This document shows positions 53,067-63,300 of a DNA stretch of 64,000 nucleotides, in pieces; within the stretch, counting starts at the first letter, position 1; every line of letters begins with the position of its first letter. The stretch lies in assembly GCF_002964765.1 (NCBI RefSeq), contig NZ_PQCF01000031.1:119659-183658 (forward strand), in the 5' to 3' direction. Source of the stretch: Pseudoalteromonas sp. T1lg88. Its GTDB lineage: Bacteria; Pseudomonadota; Gammaproteobacteria; Enterobacterales; Alteromonadaceae. The notes below the pieces were generated by a model, which did no database searches, was not told the DNA's origin, and saw nothing but the letters and a program-made list of their open reading frames with translations. The position numbers and the translations under genes are program-made.

Positions 53067-53151
53067 TGCACGCTTAGACCCTGCCACCCTAGCCCGCGCC
53101 AATAGGCTATACTCATAGCAAATAAAAAGTGTTTAAAAACAGGGCGTAAAT

Positions 53152-53469
53152 ATGTTCTTTGGTTTAATGTCGGCAAATATCCGCAATAAAGTTCCGCTCG
53201 CCGAAGCCATGCTGATTCTTATTGCTATCGCACTGATAGGAATAATGCTTGCAGATGAACCCGCGGATGCTGAACCCGTAGCCAGCGCCGAGATTAGTCC
53301 CCCACTCACGCCCTCGCAGGCGCGGTTAAATGAGACCCCGGATCTACTCAGTCCCGACTTTATCGCCACCAAGGGCAGTCACTGCGAAAAGTATTACCTT
53401 ATCTATAAGCAAGAGCCTAGCCAGCACAATGAAGAAGTCGCGCGGCAGGTATGTCGTAATTTCAATTAG
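53152..53469 (+). CDS. Small membrane-anchored hypothetical protein
   Basis: 105 residues with one membrane helix (LAEAMLILIAIALIGIMLAD). An acidic, Pro-rich segment and a short C-terminal tail with two cysteines follow (SHCEKYYLIYK and RQVCRNFN). The function is unknown. It lies between MscS and the two-component pair without clear operon links. Confidence 0.5.
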   Translation: MFFGLMSANIRNKVPLAEAMLILIAIALIGIMLADEPADAEPVASAEISPPLTPSQARLNETPDLLSPDFIATKGSHCEKYYLIYKQEPSQHNEEVARQVCRNFN

Positions 53470-53609
53470 CAACCGGGCCATCACCTGTAAGAAATGCCGC
53501 CGGGAGCCACTTTTACTCCCTTACCCGAGTGCAAAACATTGATATACAACTCAATACAATCTCATGTATGATGACCGAGTTATGAATAAAATGTTACTAT
53601 CTGGGCAAT

Positions 53610-54374
53610 ATGATGAATGGGAAAGATAATAACTGGATTTTAGTCGTCGATGACGACATCGAGTTAGCGCAACTAGTGTCAGGGTTTCTTGAAACCAACG
53701 GCTATAAAACCAAAATTGAGCACAACGGCTTGAAAGCGCTGCAAACCATAATCACCGAGCAGCCTACTCTGGTGGTGCTTGATGTCATGCTGCCGGATAT
53801 GGACGGACTGTCTGTATGTCGCCAGGCTCGCTATGGGTACCCGGGGTTAGAGGGCACCTACGACGGCCCTATCCTTATGCTTACCGCCTTGGACAATGAC
53901 ATTGATGAAGTAGCCGGCCTCGAAACCGGTGCCGACGATTACTTAGCCAAGCCGGTGCGCTCGCGGGTTCTGCTAGCCCGGGTACGTGCTCTGTTGCGCC
54001 GCAACCCTCATGAAGTGGCGCCTTTACCTAGTACAGAAGTACAGGAACAAGAGCCGGTTGAAGATGAGGCCTTAATAAAGTTCGATGATCTGGTAATAGA
54101 TAAGAAGTATCAAAGCGCCGAGCAAAACGGCAAGGCCGTAGATTTGACCACAGCGGAATTTGAATTACTGGCGCTGCTTGCCAGCAATCCTGGGGTGATC
54201 TGCGACAGGGAGTTTATATCCGAGCATTTTGCCAAGCTTGGCTATGAAAGCTCCAATAGAACCATAGACTTGCGCGTATCACGTATTCGTAAAAAGCTTG
54301 GCGATGATAACCATCCTTCGACTAGAATTAGAACTATCCACGGTAAAGGCTATCTGTTTGTAGGGGATAGATAA
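53610..54374 (+). CDS. Two-component response regulator, OmpR/PhoB type
   Basis: 254 residues. The receiver domain carries WILVVDDDIELAQLV (acidic pocket), the phospho-acceptor Asp58 in LVVLDVMLPDMDGLSVC, the Thr in ILMLTALD and the Lys in DDYLAKPV. After a linker, a winged-helix DNA-binding domain ends NRTIDLRVSRIRKKLGDD and IRTIHGKGYLFVGDR. The stop is 4 bp from the start of the histidine kinase, its cognate partner. The receiver contains a small insertion (GYPGLEGTYDGPI) relative to typical OmpR-type regulators. Confidence 0.94.
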   Translation: MMNGKDNNWILVVDDDIELAQLVSGFLETNGYKTKIEHNGLKALQTIITEQPTLVVLDVMLPDMDGLSVCRQARYGYPGLEGTYDGPILMLTALDNDIDEVAGLETGADDYLAKPVRSRVLLARVRALLRRNPHEVAPLPSTEVQEQEPVEDEALIKFDDLVIDKKYQSAEQNGKAVDLTTAEFELLALLASNPGVICDREFISEHFAKLGYESSNRTIDLRVSRIRKKLGDDNHPSTRIRTIHGKGYLFVGDR

Positions 54375-54378
54375 CACG

Positions 54379-56631
54379 ATGCGCTTTAAACTGGTATTAC
54401 TCTTATTTTTACTCCTAGGTACCGGGCTTTGGCTCAGTACCTCGGTGCAGGGTAATGACGGTACAGAACAAAACTCGGTGGCACAGCTTGAGGCACAACT
54501 GCCGCAGGCCAAGGGCGCAGACAAAAGTCTGATTTTAACCGAGCTGGTTGAAGCCTATCGTGATAACAATCCGCCGCGCAGTTTAGACTATGCCGAGCAG
54601 GCCTTGGCCATCTTTGCCAAGTATCCTAATGCTAAGCGTCAGATCACGGTACTTAATAACATGGCCTGGGCCCATATCACCCTGGGCCAATACGAGCAGG
54701 CACAGGCCCGTACCGATCAAAGCCAGGCTTTGTCTAAAGAAGCCGACTATAAACGCGGCCTGTATGTATCTGTTACCATGCAGGGGATCATCTATTGGCG
54801 TACCGCCAATTACCAGTCCGCACTGAAAAACTTTGAGCAGGCACTTGAGATAGCCGAGGAGCAAAAAGACACCCGCGGCATCGCCAACACCACCAATTAT
54901 ATTGCCATTATTCACCAGACCTTGGGCGAGCCAAAAAAAGCGCTGGAGTATTTTCAAAGCGCCTTTGAACTGCAACAGCAAATTGGCGAAGAGAAAAGCA
55001 TCGCCGTATCTCTCAATAACCTGGCCAATATACACGGCACCAGCGGCAACTACAGTTTAGCCCTGGATTACCAACTAAAGTCCCTGACCATACGCGAGCG
55101 TATTAACGATGTTCCCGGCCTGGCGCAGGTGCTTGGCAACATAGGCCTAACCTACTTCTATCTTGAAGACTATGATATGGCCTTGTCTTACCTGCAGCGG
55201 GCACTGGGTTATTACGAAACCCTGCAGGACAAGCTTGGCATTGCCGAAATGCTGACCAACCTGGGAGCCGTGCACCAACGTAAACACCAATTTGATGCGG
55301 CACTGCATCAATATCAATCCGCCTTGGAACTTGCCCAGGAATTGGATGATGTTGCCATGATGGCACGTATAAAAATTGATATTGCCAGCGCCTATATAGA
55401 GTTGGGTGATGCGGGCTTGGCTCAGGAATACGCCGAGCCAGCATTGCAAAAAATCATTGATTTAAAAATTATCCCCCTGCAGGCCAATGCCTTGTTGGTC
55501 AGCGCCAAAACGGCCAGACTCAAAGGCGAGATAACCCAAGCCATACATTTAACTAATCGCTCCATAGAGGTGGCAACGGATGTTGAAGATAAGCGCATGG
55601 TGCGCGATGCCTATCAGTATCTCTATCAGATCTATAAGGACAAGAATGAACTGGCCGAAGCGCTTCACTACCTGGAGCTGTTCAAGCAGGTCAACGATGA
55701 AATGTTTAACTCAGAGAGCGATCAGCGCGTTGCCTTCTTATTAAGCCACTTTGAAGCAGAAAAAAGAGAACAGCAGATCAAACTCTTGCAGGCGGATCAA
55801 AGCCTAAAACGCAGCGAGATTGAACAGCAAAGATACACACGTAATGTGTGGATCGCCTCCCTGTGCGCCAGCTTTGCCTTTATCCTGCTTTTCGTAAAGC
55901 GGATGCATCAAAATAAGATAAACCGCTCATTAAATGAAAACATCAAATCGCAACGCGAGCTGATTCAAGCGGTTGCCCATGAATTTAGGGCGCCCTTGGC
56001 ACGGGTGCAACTGGCCTTCGATATGCTTGAGGACTCACTTAATGGCGACAACGGCAAGCTCTTAACCACCAAGATAAATAATGGCCTTACCGAGCTCGAA
56101 AAGCTGGTCAAAGAAGCGTTGGATTTTATCCAATTAGAGAATAAATCTCGGGCGCTACACACCAGTGAAATTAAGCTCGGCAATCTACTGTCGCGACAAC
56201 TCGAGTCCCATGTCGACCTCTACGCCGATATTCATTTCGAGCTCACCGAGAAGGGCCCCCAGCCTTGTGTGGTGCAAGCCGACAGTCATCAATTGAACCG
56301 CGCTGTTTCCAATATTATTCGCAACGCCGCCCGTTTTGCCGAAACACAGGTGCATGTCACTTTAAATAACCTAGCGCACCATTATGAGATCTGTATTGAA
56401 GACGACGGTCCCGGTATTCCTGTAGCCGAGCGCCAACGGGTAATCGAACCCTTTGTGCGCCTCGACTTAAGTCGTTGTCGCGATTCCGGCGGTGTGGGCC
56501 TGGGTCTGGCGTTGGCGAAAAAGATAAGCGAAGCCCATGGTGGTAAGTTGATCGTAGGTTCATCGAGCCTAGGCGGCGCCAAACTCACCATTCGCTGTCC
56601 GAAAAAACCACCCACCATCAATAACGCCTAA
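54379..56631 (+). CDS. TPR-containing sensor histidine kinase
   Basis: 750 residues. An N-terminal signal anchor (LVLLLFLLLGTGLWLSTSV) is followed by a ~430-residue sensor made of tandem TPR repeats (e.g. AWAHITLGQYEQAQARTDQS, NLANIHGTSGNYSLALDYQL, NIGLTYFYLEDYDMALSYLQ), predicted periplasmic. A second membrane helix (NVWIASLCASFAFILLFV) lies near residue 495. The kinase core has the H box AVAHEFRAPLARVQ (His534), an N box NRAVSNIIRNAARFAE and G boxes EDDGPGIP and GGVGLGLALAKKIS. The TPR sensor implies sensing through a protein or peptide partner. The downstream neighbours are a repeat array and secreted proteases, but a regulatory link is only a guess. Confidence 0.94.
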   Translation: MRFKLVLLLFLLLGTGLWLSTSVQGNDGTEQNSVAQLEAQLPQAKGADKSLILTELVEAYRDNNPPRSLDYAEQALAIFAKYPNAKRQITVLNNMAWAHITLGQYEQAQARTDQSQALSKEADYKRGLYVSVTMQGIIYWRTANYQSALKNFEQALEIAEEQKDTRGIANTTNYIAIIHQTLGEPKKALEYFQSAFELQQQIGEEKSIAVSLNNLANIHGTSGNYSLALDYQLKSLTIRERINDVPGLAQVLGNIGLTYFYLEDYDMALSYLQRALGYYETLQDKLGIAEMLTNLGAVHQRKHQFDAALHQYQSALELAQELDDVAMMARIKIDIASAYIELGDAGLAQEYAEPALQKIIDLKIIPLQANALLVSAKTARLKGEITQAIHLTNRSIEVATDVEDKRMVRDAYQYLYQIYKDKNELAEALHYLELFKQVNDEMFNSESDQRVAFLLSHFEAEKREQQIKLLQADQSLKRSEIEQQRYTRNVWIASLCASFAFILLFVKRMHQNKINRSLNENIKSQRELIQAVAHEFRAPLARVQLAFDMLEDSLNGDNGKLLTTKINNGLTELEKLVKEALDFIQLENKSRALHTSEIKLGNLLSRQLESHVDLYADIHFELTEKGPQPCVVQADSHQLNRAVSNIIRNAARFAETQVHVTLNNLAHHYEICIEDDGPGIPVAERQRVIEPFVRLDLSRCRDSGGVGLGLALAKKISEAHGGKLIVGSSSLGGAKLTIRCPKKPPTINNA

Positions 56632-56632
56632 T

Positions 56633-57224
56633 GTAGGTCGGCCTTCAGGCCGACAAATATGCACATGATTCACGCTGTAGCTCGGCATTTGCCGCCAAGG
56701 TTGTAGGTCGGGCTTTCAGAGCGACGCTTAAGCAACATTCTTCCTTTGTCGGCGCAAAGCACCGACCTACAAATGGCACCATCTCGTGGTAGGTCGGCCT
56801 TCAGGCCGACAAATATGCACATGACTCACGCTGTAGATCGGCCCTTGCCGCCAAGGTTGTAGGTCGGATTTTCAGAGCGACGATTAAGCATAGTTCTTCC
56901 TTTGTCAGCGCAAAGCACCGACCTACAAATAGGCACCATCTCGTTGCAGGTCGGCCTTCAGGCCGACAAATATGCACATAATTCACGCTGTAGCTCAGCC
57001 TTTAGCCGCCAAGGTTGTAGGTCGGGCTTTCAGAGCGACGATTAAGCATCATTCTTCCTTTGTCGGCGCAAAGCACCGAGCTACATATAGGCACCATCTC
57101 GTGGTAGGTCGGCCTTCAGGCCGACAAATATGCACATAATTCACGCTGTAGCCCGGCCTTTGCCGCCAAGGTTGTAGGTCGGGCTTTCAGAGCGACGATT
57201 AAGCAACATTCTTCCTTTGTCGGC
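56633..57224. repeat. Tandem array of four ~157-bp units with REP-like hairpins
   Basis: Units begin at 56633, 56789, 56946 and 57104, each with GTAGGTCGGCCTTCAGGCCG, then AATATGCACAT, GCCGCCAAGGTTGTAGGTCG, TTTCAGAGCGACG, ATTCTTCCTTTGTC and CACCGACCTAC. Units are nearly identical, with scattered substitutions, and contain hairpins such as GGTCGGCCTTCAGGCCGAC. No gene is encoded; the minor frames inside it reflect the repeat. It lies between the histidine kinase and the first subtilase. Confidence 0.9.
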
Positions 57225-57712
57225 GACAAAAAAAGCATCGCCCACAACACCGACCCACATTAGGTCGCTTCTATCCCAACAAAAAAACAACATAAAGACC
57301 CACTTTTGGAATAAAGTGACCGACCTATACGCAAATTGCCTAGAAATTATCAGTTAATTTGATAACTGCAACTTATCGAATAATTCTTCTATTTTTCCGA
57401 TACTTACCATACTTATTTAGGATTTTTTTGAAAGTTTTTTGTCATTACTGTGTACAAAAGGTTAAATTTATTTGATCTTTAGTGTCCATATGTATATAAA
57501 TGTATATGTTGAGTCATTGAAATTGATTCCTCACTCCTCTCAGAGTTAAGGGATCACGTTATATTTTTTAGCAAGTTCAAATATTTATGCCTGAGCACCA
57601 GAAGCCGCAAAGATAAATAGCATTGAACACCAACTAGTAGGTCATACGCGTTTTCGCGGTGTACGGACAACACCAAGGTAACGCCAACCCCTACACACAT
57701 TGGAGCAAAGTT
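57225..57712. promoter_or_regulatory. Long AT-rich leader of the first subtilase gene
   Basis: 488 bp without a gene between the repeat array and the protease. It contains TATGTATATAAATGTATATG (57487-57506), resembling the TATATAACTATATACA stretch upstream of the second protease. Such long leaders suggest regulated expression. Confidence 0.4.
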
Positions 57713-59527
57713 ATGAAGGTAACAAAAATAGCGAGCGCCTTAGCGGCATTAACACTTAGCGCAGCAGCAAGCGCTCAAGCAGACGATTCTCGTTTTGTAA
57801 TCCAGGTTGATAACAACAGTAAAGGCGTTATCAAAGCACTAGCCATTCAGTCTGGCGCAGAAATTAAAGTAGATGGCGAAGGTTTCTTTGCCGCTAGCTT
57901 CCCTGGCATGGACCTTTCTCAGGTTAAGGGTGTTCTTAATAACCCACATGTAAAACTAATTGAAAAAGACCAAATCCGTAAGCCATTCGCTCTATACAAC
58001 GACGATGCAGGCAACCCTATGACCGGTCAGCTTACACCGTATGCTGTGTATCAGTCACAGGCTAACCAAGTACCTTTCATCGCCGGCGCAGGCATGAAAG
58101 TATGTGTTATCGACTCTGGTCTTGATAAATCAAACCCTGATTTCAACTGGGCTGGCATCACGGGTGATTATGACCCAGGCACAGGCGATTGGAATGTAAA
58201 CGGTGGTCCACACGGCACGCACGTAGCCGGTACCATTGGCGCCAGCGATAATGAATACGGCGTAGTGGGCATGGCCCCAGGCGTTGAAATGCACATTGTT
58301 AAGGTATTCACCGAGCGCGGCTGGGCTTACTCTTCAGATCTTGCCCATGCAACTAACCTATGTAGCCAGGCCGGTGCCAACATCATCAACATGAGCCTAG
58401 GTGGCGGCGGCAGCAACAGCATTGAAGGTAATGCCTTTGCTGAATTCAGTGCCAATGGTGGTCTGATCGTAGCGGCAGCCGGTAACGATGGTAACTCAGC
58501 TGCTTCTTATCCTGCAGCCTACCCTGCAGTAATGATGGTTGGTGCCAACGACGCTGACAACAAGATTGCATCTTTTTCTCAGTTTCCAAGCTGTACAACC
58601 GGCCGCGGCAAGCGCGCCAACTTCGATGAAACCATCTGCGTTGAAGCAACAGCCGGTGGCGTTCAAACGCTTTCTACCTACCCTGCGGGCATGGCGGGCA
58701 TTGCAGCGCTAAATGCCGATGGTACTTTCTATAGCACGGCGGGCATGGAAAACGGCGGTGATGTTACGGCTGCAGCTTATTTCATGGGCACAGCAGAGTC
58801 TGTTGACAGCGGCGCTAACGGTCGTGTTTGTGTTATCGACCGCGGTAATATCAGCTTCCACGATAAAGTTGCTAACTGTGAAGCCTCAGGCGGCGTCGGT
58901 GCGGTTATCGTCAACAACGTTGATGGCGTACTTTATGGCACCCTAGGTGATTTCAACAGCACCTCAATTCCTGCTGTAGGCGCAGACTTGGCTGACCGCG
59001 ATGCCCTAGTTAACGCTGCATCAATCAACGTCAGCGTGACCGCATCAGATTATGGTTACATGAGCGGTACCTCTATGGCTTCACCTGCGGTAGCCGGTGT
59101 TGCAGCCCTGGTATGGTCAAACCACACCGAATGTACGGGTGAGCAAATCCGTGACGCATTGAAGATGACTGCCGAAGACCAAGGTGCAGCGGGTCACGAC
59201 GTATACTTCGGTTACGGTATCGTTAAGGCCAAGGCCGCGCACGATTACCTAACGCAAAACGGTTGTGGCAACACCCCAACTCCGGGTGAGCTATCACTGA
59301 GCGCCACACATACCTTTGCCAAAGGCAAAAACCAGGTAGAGCTTGTAGCCCTAGGTGCGTCGTCTGGTAGTGCAGATATCTACCGTGATGGTGCCAAAAT
59401 CGCCACTGTTGCCAATGGTACTCAGTACAACGATGCCTTCTCACGTAAGGCTAGCGGTACCTACACCTATAAAGCCTGTGATCAAAACACCACAGACTGT
59501 ACTGCTGAGCAAGTGATCTCTTTCTAA
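57713..59527 (+). CDS. Secreted S8 subtilase with PA domain
   Basis: A ~604-residue exported serine protease. The ATG at 57713 (GGAG eight bases upstream) gives a signal peptide MKVTKIASALAALTLSAAAS. An I9-like propeptide follows (RFVIQVDNNSKGVIKALAI...VKLIEKDQI). The catalytic triad is Asp134 (VCVIDSGLD), His167 (HGTHVAGTIGA) and Ser454 (GTSMASPAVAGVAALVW), with VAAAGNDGN as the oxyanion-Asn region. A ~120-residue PA domain is inserted between His and Ser (RVCVIDRGNISFHDKVANCEASGGVGAVIVNN). The C-terminal ~80 residues form a domain (SADIYRDGAKIATV...YTYKACDQNTTDC) also found at the end of the next protease. It probably degrades external protein. Confidence 0.94.
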   Translation: MKVTKIASALAALTLSAAASAQADDSRFVIQVDNNSKGVIKALAIQSGAEIKVDGEGFFAASFPGMDLSQVKGVLNNPHVKLIEKDQIRKPFALYNDDAGNPMTGQLTPYAVYQSQANQVPFIAGAGMKVCVIDSGLDKSNPDFNWAGITGDYDPGTGDWNVNGGPHGTHVAGTIGASDNEYGVVGMAPGVEMHIVKVFTERGWAYSSDLAHATNLCSQAGANIINMSLGGGGSNSIEGNAFAEFSANGGLIVAAAGNDGNSAASYPAAYPAVMMVGANDADNKIASFSQFPSCTTGRGKRANFDETICVEATAGGVQTLSTYPAGMAGIAALNADGTFYSTAGMENGGDVTAAAYFMGTAESVDSGANGRVCVIDRGNISFHDKVANCEASGGVGAVIVNNVDGVLYGTLGDFNSTSIPAVGADLADRDALVNAASINVSVTASDYGYMSGTSMASPAVAGVAALVWSNHTECTGEQIRDALKMTAEDQGAAGHDVYFGYGIVKAKAAHDYLTQNGCGNTPTPGELSLSATHTFAKGKNQVELVALGASSGSADIYRDGAKIATVANGTQYNDAFSRKASGTYTYKACDQNTTDCTAEQVISF

Positions 59528-59555
59528 GCAGAAACTAATTTCTAGTTGGACCTTA

Positions 59556-59600
59556 ACCAAAGCAGTGCGCCCATCCCCATTGGGCCTCTGCTTTTTTTCT
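59556..59600 (+). terminator. Terminator of the first subtilase gene
   Basis: AAAGCAG-TG-CGCCCA-TCCCCA-TTGGGC-CT-CTGCTTTTTTT: a two-part stem and T-run ~30 bp after the stop. Confidence 0.8.
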
Positions 59601-60392
59601 TTATATACCCGACCCAAATTCTTTAACGCCACTGCGCGTACCAAGCCCCCATATAAGCGATAGGCTTTAACCTGGCCAATGCATCAGGCGCTGCCAACAG
59701 CTTGCCAACGAGGAACACCTGCAACCTTGAGCCCCCTTGCCCCTGGTATTAACACAGGCATCTAAGGTCAACCTCTCTAGGCTTATAAAACCCCTAGTTA
59801 AAGCCCCACAAGCAGCTTTAGTGCAAGACTCTGCTCTTTTGACACCAGTCCCCTGCTCCGCTTTCCAGCAAGGCTGAGCGCCTATCGGCCAGCACTCGGA
59901 GTTCGTTTGTATACAGTGTATACATGTTCTCGCCACGGTTTGAAATCAGCAGGTTGTGATACAAACTCATATACATTTACATGCTCTCTGGGTTTTTCTC
60001 CGGCCTGGGAATGGCCCTGCACATCTCTGCATAAATAACGCGCAATAGTGCATAAATACTGGCTTTATAGGACATTTGTCCTGCTAACAATTCTATTGCA
60101 ATTTACACATCAATAGACAAAAACACGAAATTCTTCCGATGAAGAAAAAATATTTTGTCATTTTCCTGTAATAAAAACCCCTTTTAAATCAATCTACTGC
60201 ATACTTTCTATACGTTTTTTATAAATAAATGTGAATTTTTTGCGTCATTTTTATTGATCATATACAAATGAAGGTATATAACTATATACATTCGCATACA
60301 AGAAGTGCGAGCGTGCGACTTACAGGGAGAATGAAGTGGGTACGTACAAGTGAACCAACCATAAGTTAAATTTACATACAACAGGAGATCAG
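59601..60392. promoter_or_regulatory. Long intergenic region before the second subtilase
   Basis: About 790 bp with no convincing gene. It contains a 17-bp near-perfect palindrome TGTATACAGTGTATACA (59909-59925), which is operator-like, and an AT-rich stretch with repeated TATACA/TATATA words (60257-60300) just upstream of the protease. The start codon at 60393 has a good CAGGAG site. Confidence 0.45.
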
Positions 60393-63300
60393 ATGATGAA
60401 AACGCCCAAGAAGTCATCTTCCAAACTAATCAAAACACTAGTAGGTACTACACTATTAGCTGGTATCAGTCCTGTTGCTTTAGCAGTAGCGCAAGCGCCA
60501 CACAAAGCAGCACCAGAATACGATCAACAAACTGTTATCGTTAAGTTCAAACAAAAAGTAGCAAAGAAAGAGCGTAAAGAGCTTGCTCGCAACCTTGGCG
60601 TATCTTTCAAAGATAAAAACAATGACGGTGTTGATGACCGCCTACGCAACATTGCTAACGGTCGCCTTGCGGTACTAGATCTTGGCCAAGGCCGTAAAGT
60701 TGATGCGGTATTGGCTGGCCTTAAAAACCACCCACTTGTAGAGTATGCAGAGCCTAACTTCATCGTTAAGCATCAAGCGACTCCTAACGACCCTAGCTAT
60801 GCAAACCTTTACGGCATGCAAAAAATCTCTGCCGAAGCGGCATGGGATTACACCATCGGTGATGCATCAGTAATCGTGGGTGTTATCGACACAGGTTTCG
60901 ATTTCCAACACCCTGACCTTGTAAACAACATCTGGCGCAACCCGAACGAGATCCCTGGAAACGGTATCGATGACGACGGTAACGGTTATATCGACGACAT
61001 CCACGGTATCTCTGCCATCCTAGACAATGGTAACCCTCAAGACACTGGTCTTCACGGTACTCACGTAGCCGGTACTATCGGTGCTCAAGGTGACAACAAC
61101 CTAGGTGTTGTTGGTGTAAACTGGCGTACTAGCATGGTAGGTTGTAGCTTCCTAGGCTCAGGCGGCGGTACCCTAGCCGATGGCGTACAATGTATCGACT
61201 ATATGATCGGTCTTAAAAATGCTGGTAACAACGTTCGCGTTCTTAACAACAGCTGGGGTGGCGGTGGTTTCACGCAAACTCTTAAAGATGCAATCACAGC
61301 AGCTAACAACGCCGATATGCTATTCGTAGCGGCAGCAGGTAACGATTCATCTGATATCGATCCAGGCGGTTTCTACCCTGCAGGTTATGACGTACCAAAC
61401 GTAATGGCCGTTGCTTCTACCGACAGCCAAGACAACCTTTCTGGTTTCTCAAACTTCGGTGACGAACTAGTACACATCGCCGCTCCTGGTCACTTCATTG
61501 TTTCAACCGTTCCTGGTGGTGGCTATGACACACTAAGCGGTACCTCAATGGCCACACCTCACGTAGCCGGTGCTGCAGCGCTTCTATTATCTGGTAACCC
61601 AGACCTAACTACTGCGCAGCTTAAACAAGTCCTAATGGGCACGGGTGATGACTTAGCCTCATTGCAAGGCAAAACCATCAACGGCAAGCGCATGAACGTG
61701 TTCAATGCCTTGGCTGATTCAGGCGGTACAGGTCCTTCATTCTTTATGAATGCCACGCCTTCGTCTGCAACGGTTAACCAAAGCGAAAGCCAAGACTTCG
61801 TTATCGACCTTACCGCTGCCGGTGGTTTCACAGGCGATGCAACTCTAAGCCTGTCTACTGTTCCAGCTTTAGATGCACAAGTGCTATTTAGTCAAAACCC
61901 AGTTGCTGCTGACACAGCCACAACTATGACTATCAACACCACAACTGCAACTGCTCCTGGTACATACCAAATGACGGTTACAGCGGTAGACGGTGATATC
62001 ACTAAGACATTACCTCTAACTCTGCGTGTATGGCCTGAAGGCAGCACCTCTACCAGCTTCAGCAATAACGAAGCGGTATTGATTGCCGATGATGCACCAG
62101 AAGCACCAGCTGAGAGCGTAATCAATGTACCTCACGAAATGATCATCACTGAGGTTGCAGGTCACGTTGACATCACTCACGACAACATCGCTGACCTAGT
62201 GATCAAGCTAGTAGCACCTAACGGTAAAGAGTCTGTACTTCGCAGCTTCGAAGGCCAAGCGGGTAACCGTCTTGAGATGGACTTTGTAAACTACGACCAC
62301 GAGCTTGATAACGCTCTAGGTAACTGGACGCTACAAGTAGAAGACCACAACAACAACAACGCCGGTATTCTAAACAACTGGACGTTGAAGCTAAGCGGCG
62401 CACCTCTAGGTGCTACTGACTTCGCTCCTAACGTGTCTATCGCAACTCCTGAAAACAACAGTGCCTTCCTTGTTGGCGAAACTGTAAGTTTCTCTGCAAA
62501 TGCAAGCGACACTGAAGATGGCGACCTAACTTCAACTGTTGTATGGACGTCAAGTGTTGATGGTGTTATCGGCAACGGTGCAAGCTTCACTAAGTCTGAC
62601 CTATCTGCTGGCGACCACGTAGTAACGGCTTCTGTTACCGACTCAGCGGGTCAAACGACTAACCAGAGCATCGAGTTCTCTGTAGCAGCTGCTAACACTA
62701 CGGTAAGTGGTTCTAACAACACAGCCATTGCACTTCCTGAGTGGGGCGGCCGTGTATTCACTGAAATCGACCTACCTACCGGTGTTGCTATCGATGCCCT
62801 AGAAGTGTCTGTAAACATCTCTTACGATTCAGTTCAATACTTGAACGTTTGGTTACAGTCTCCTGCTGGTACTCTAGTGAAACTAGTAACTTGGCGTGAC
62901 TTCTGGAATAAAGACCTTATCCATACCTTTACTCCAGTAGAATTCGCAGGTGAGTCAAGCAAGGGTAAATGGCGCCTATACGCTGAAGATACGTCAAGCT
63001 ACACCATGAACGGCGTACTTAACAGCTGGAGCATCTCAGCATCTAACGGTGACGCGATACTACCACCACCGGCTGAAAACACTGCACCTGTAGTGACTAT
63101 CACTGCACCTACTGGTGGCACTAGCTTCAACCTAGGCGACAGCGTAACCTTCGAAGCAACAGCTATCGACGCAGAAGAAGGTGACATCAGTTCACGTATC
63201 GATTGGTACTCAAACTTCAACGGTAAGATTGGTACTGGCGGTCTATTCAGCACTAACTCACTAGTTGCAGGCGACCACACAGTAACTGCGGTAGCGTGGG

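Noticed and set aside
56801..56986. Open frame inside the tandem repeat array
   Set aside because: It exists only because the repeat unit is open in that frame; the sequence is repeat-derived.
59667..59936. Minus-strand 89-residue open frame rich in Cys and Arg
   Set aside because: No ribosome-binding site, atypical composition and no recognisable family; more likely non-coding repeat-like DNA.
60208..60417. Minus-strand open frame upstream of the large subtilase
   Set aside because: It overlaps the protease start and leader, lies in AT-rich DNA and has no protein-like features.
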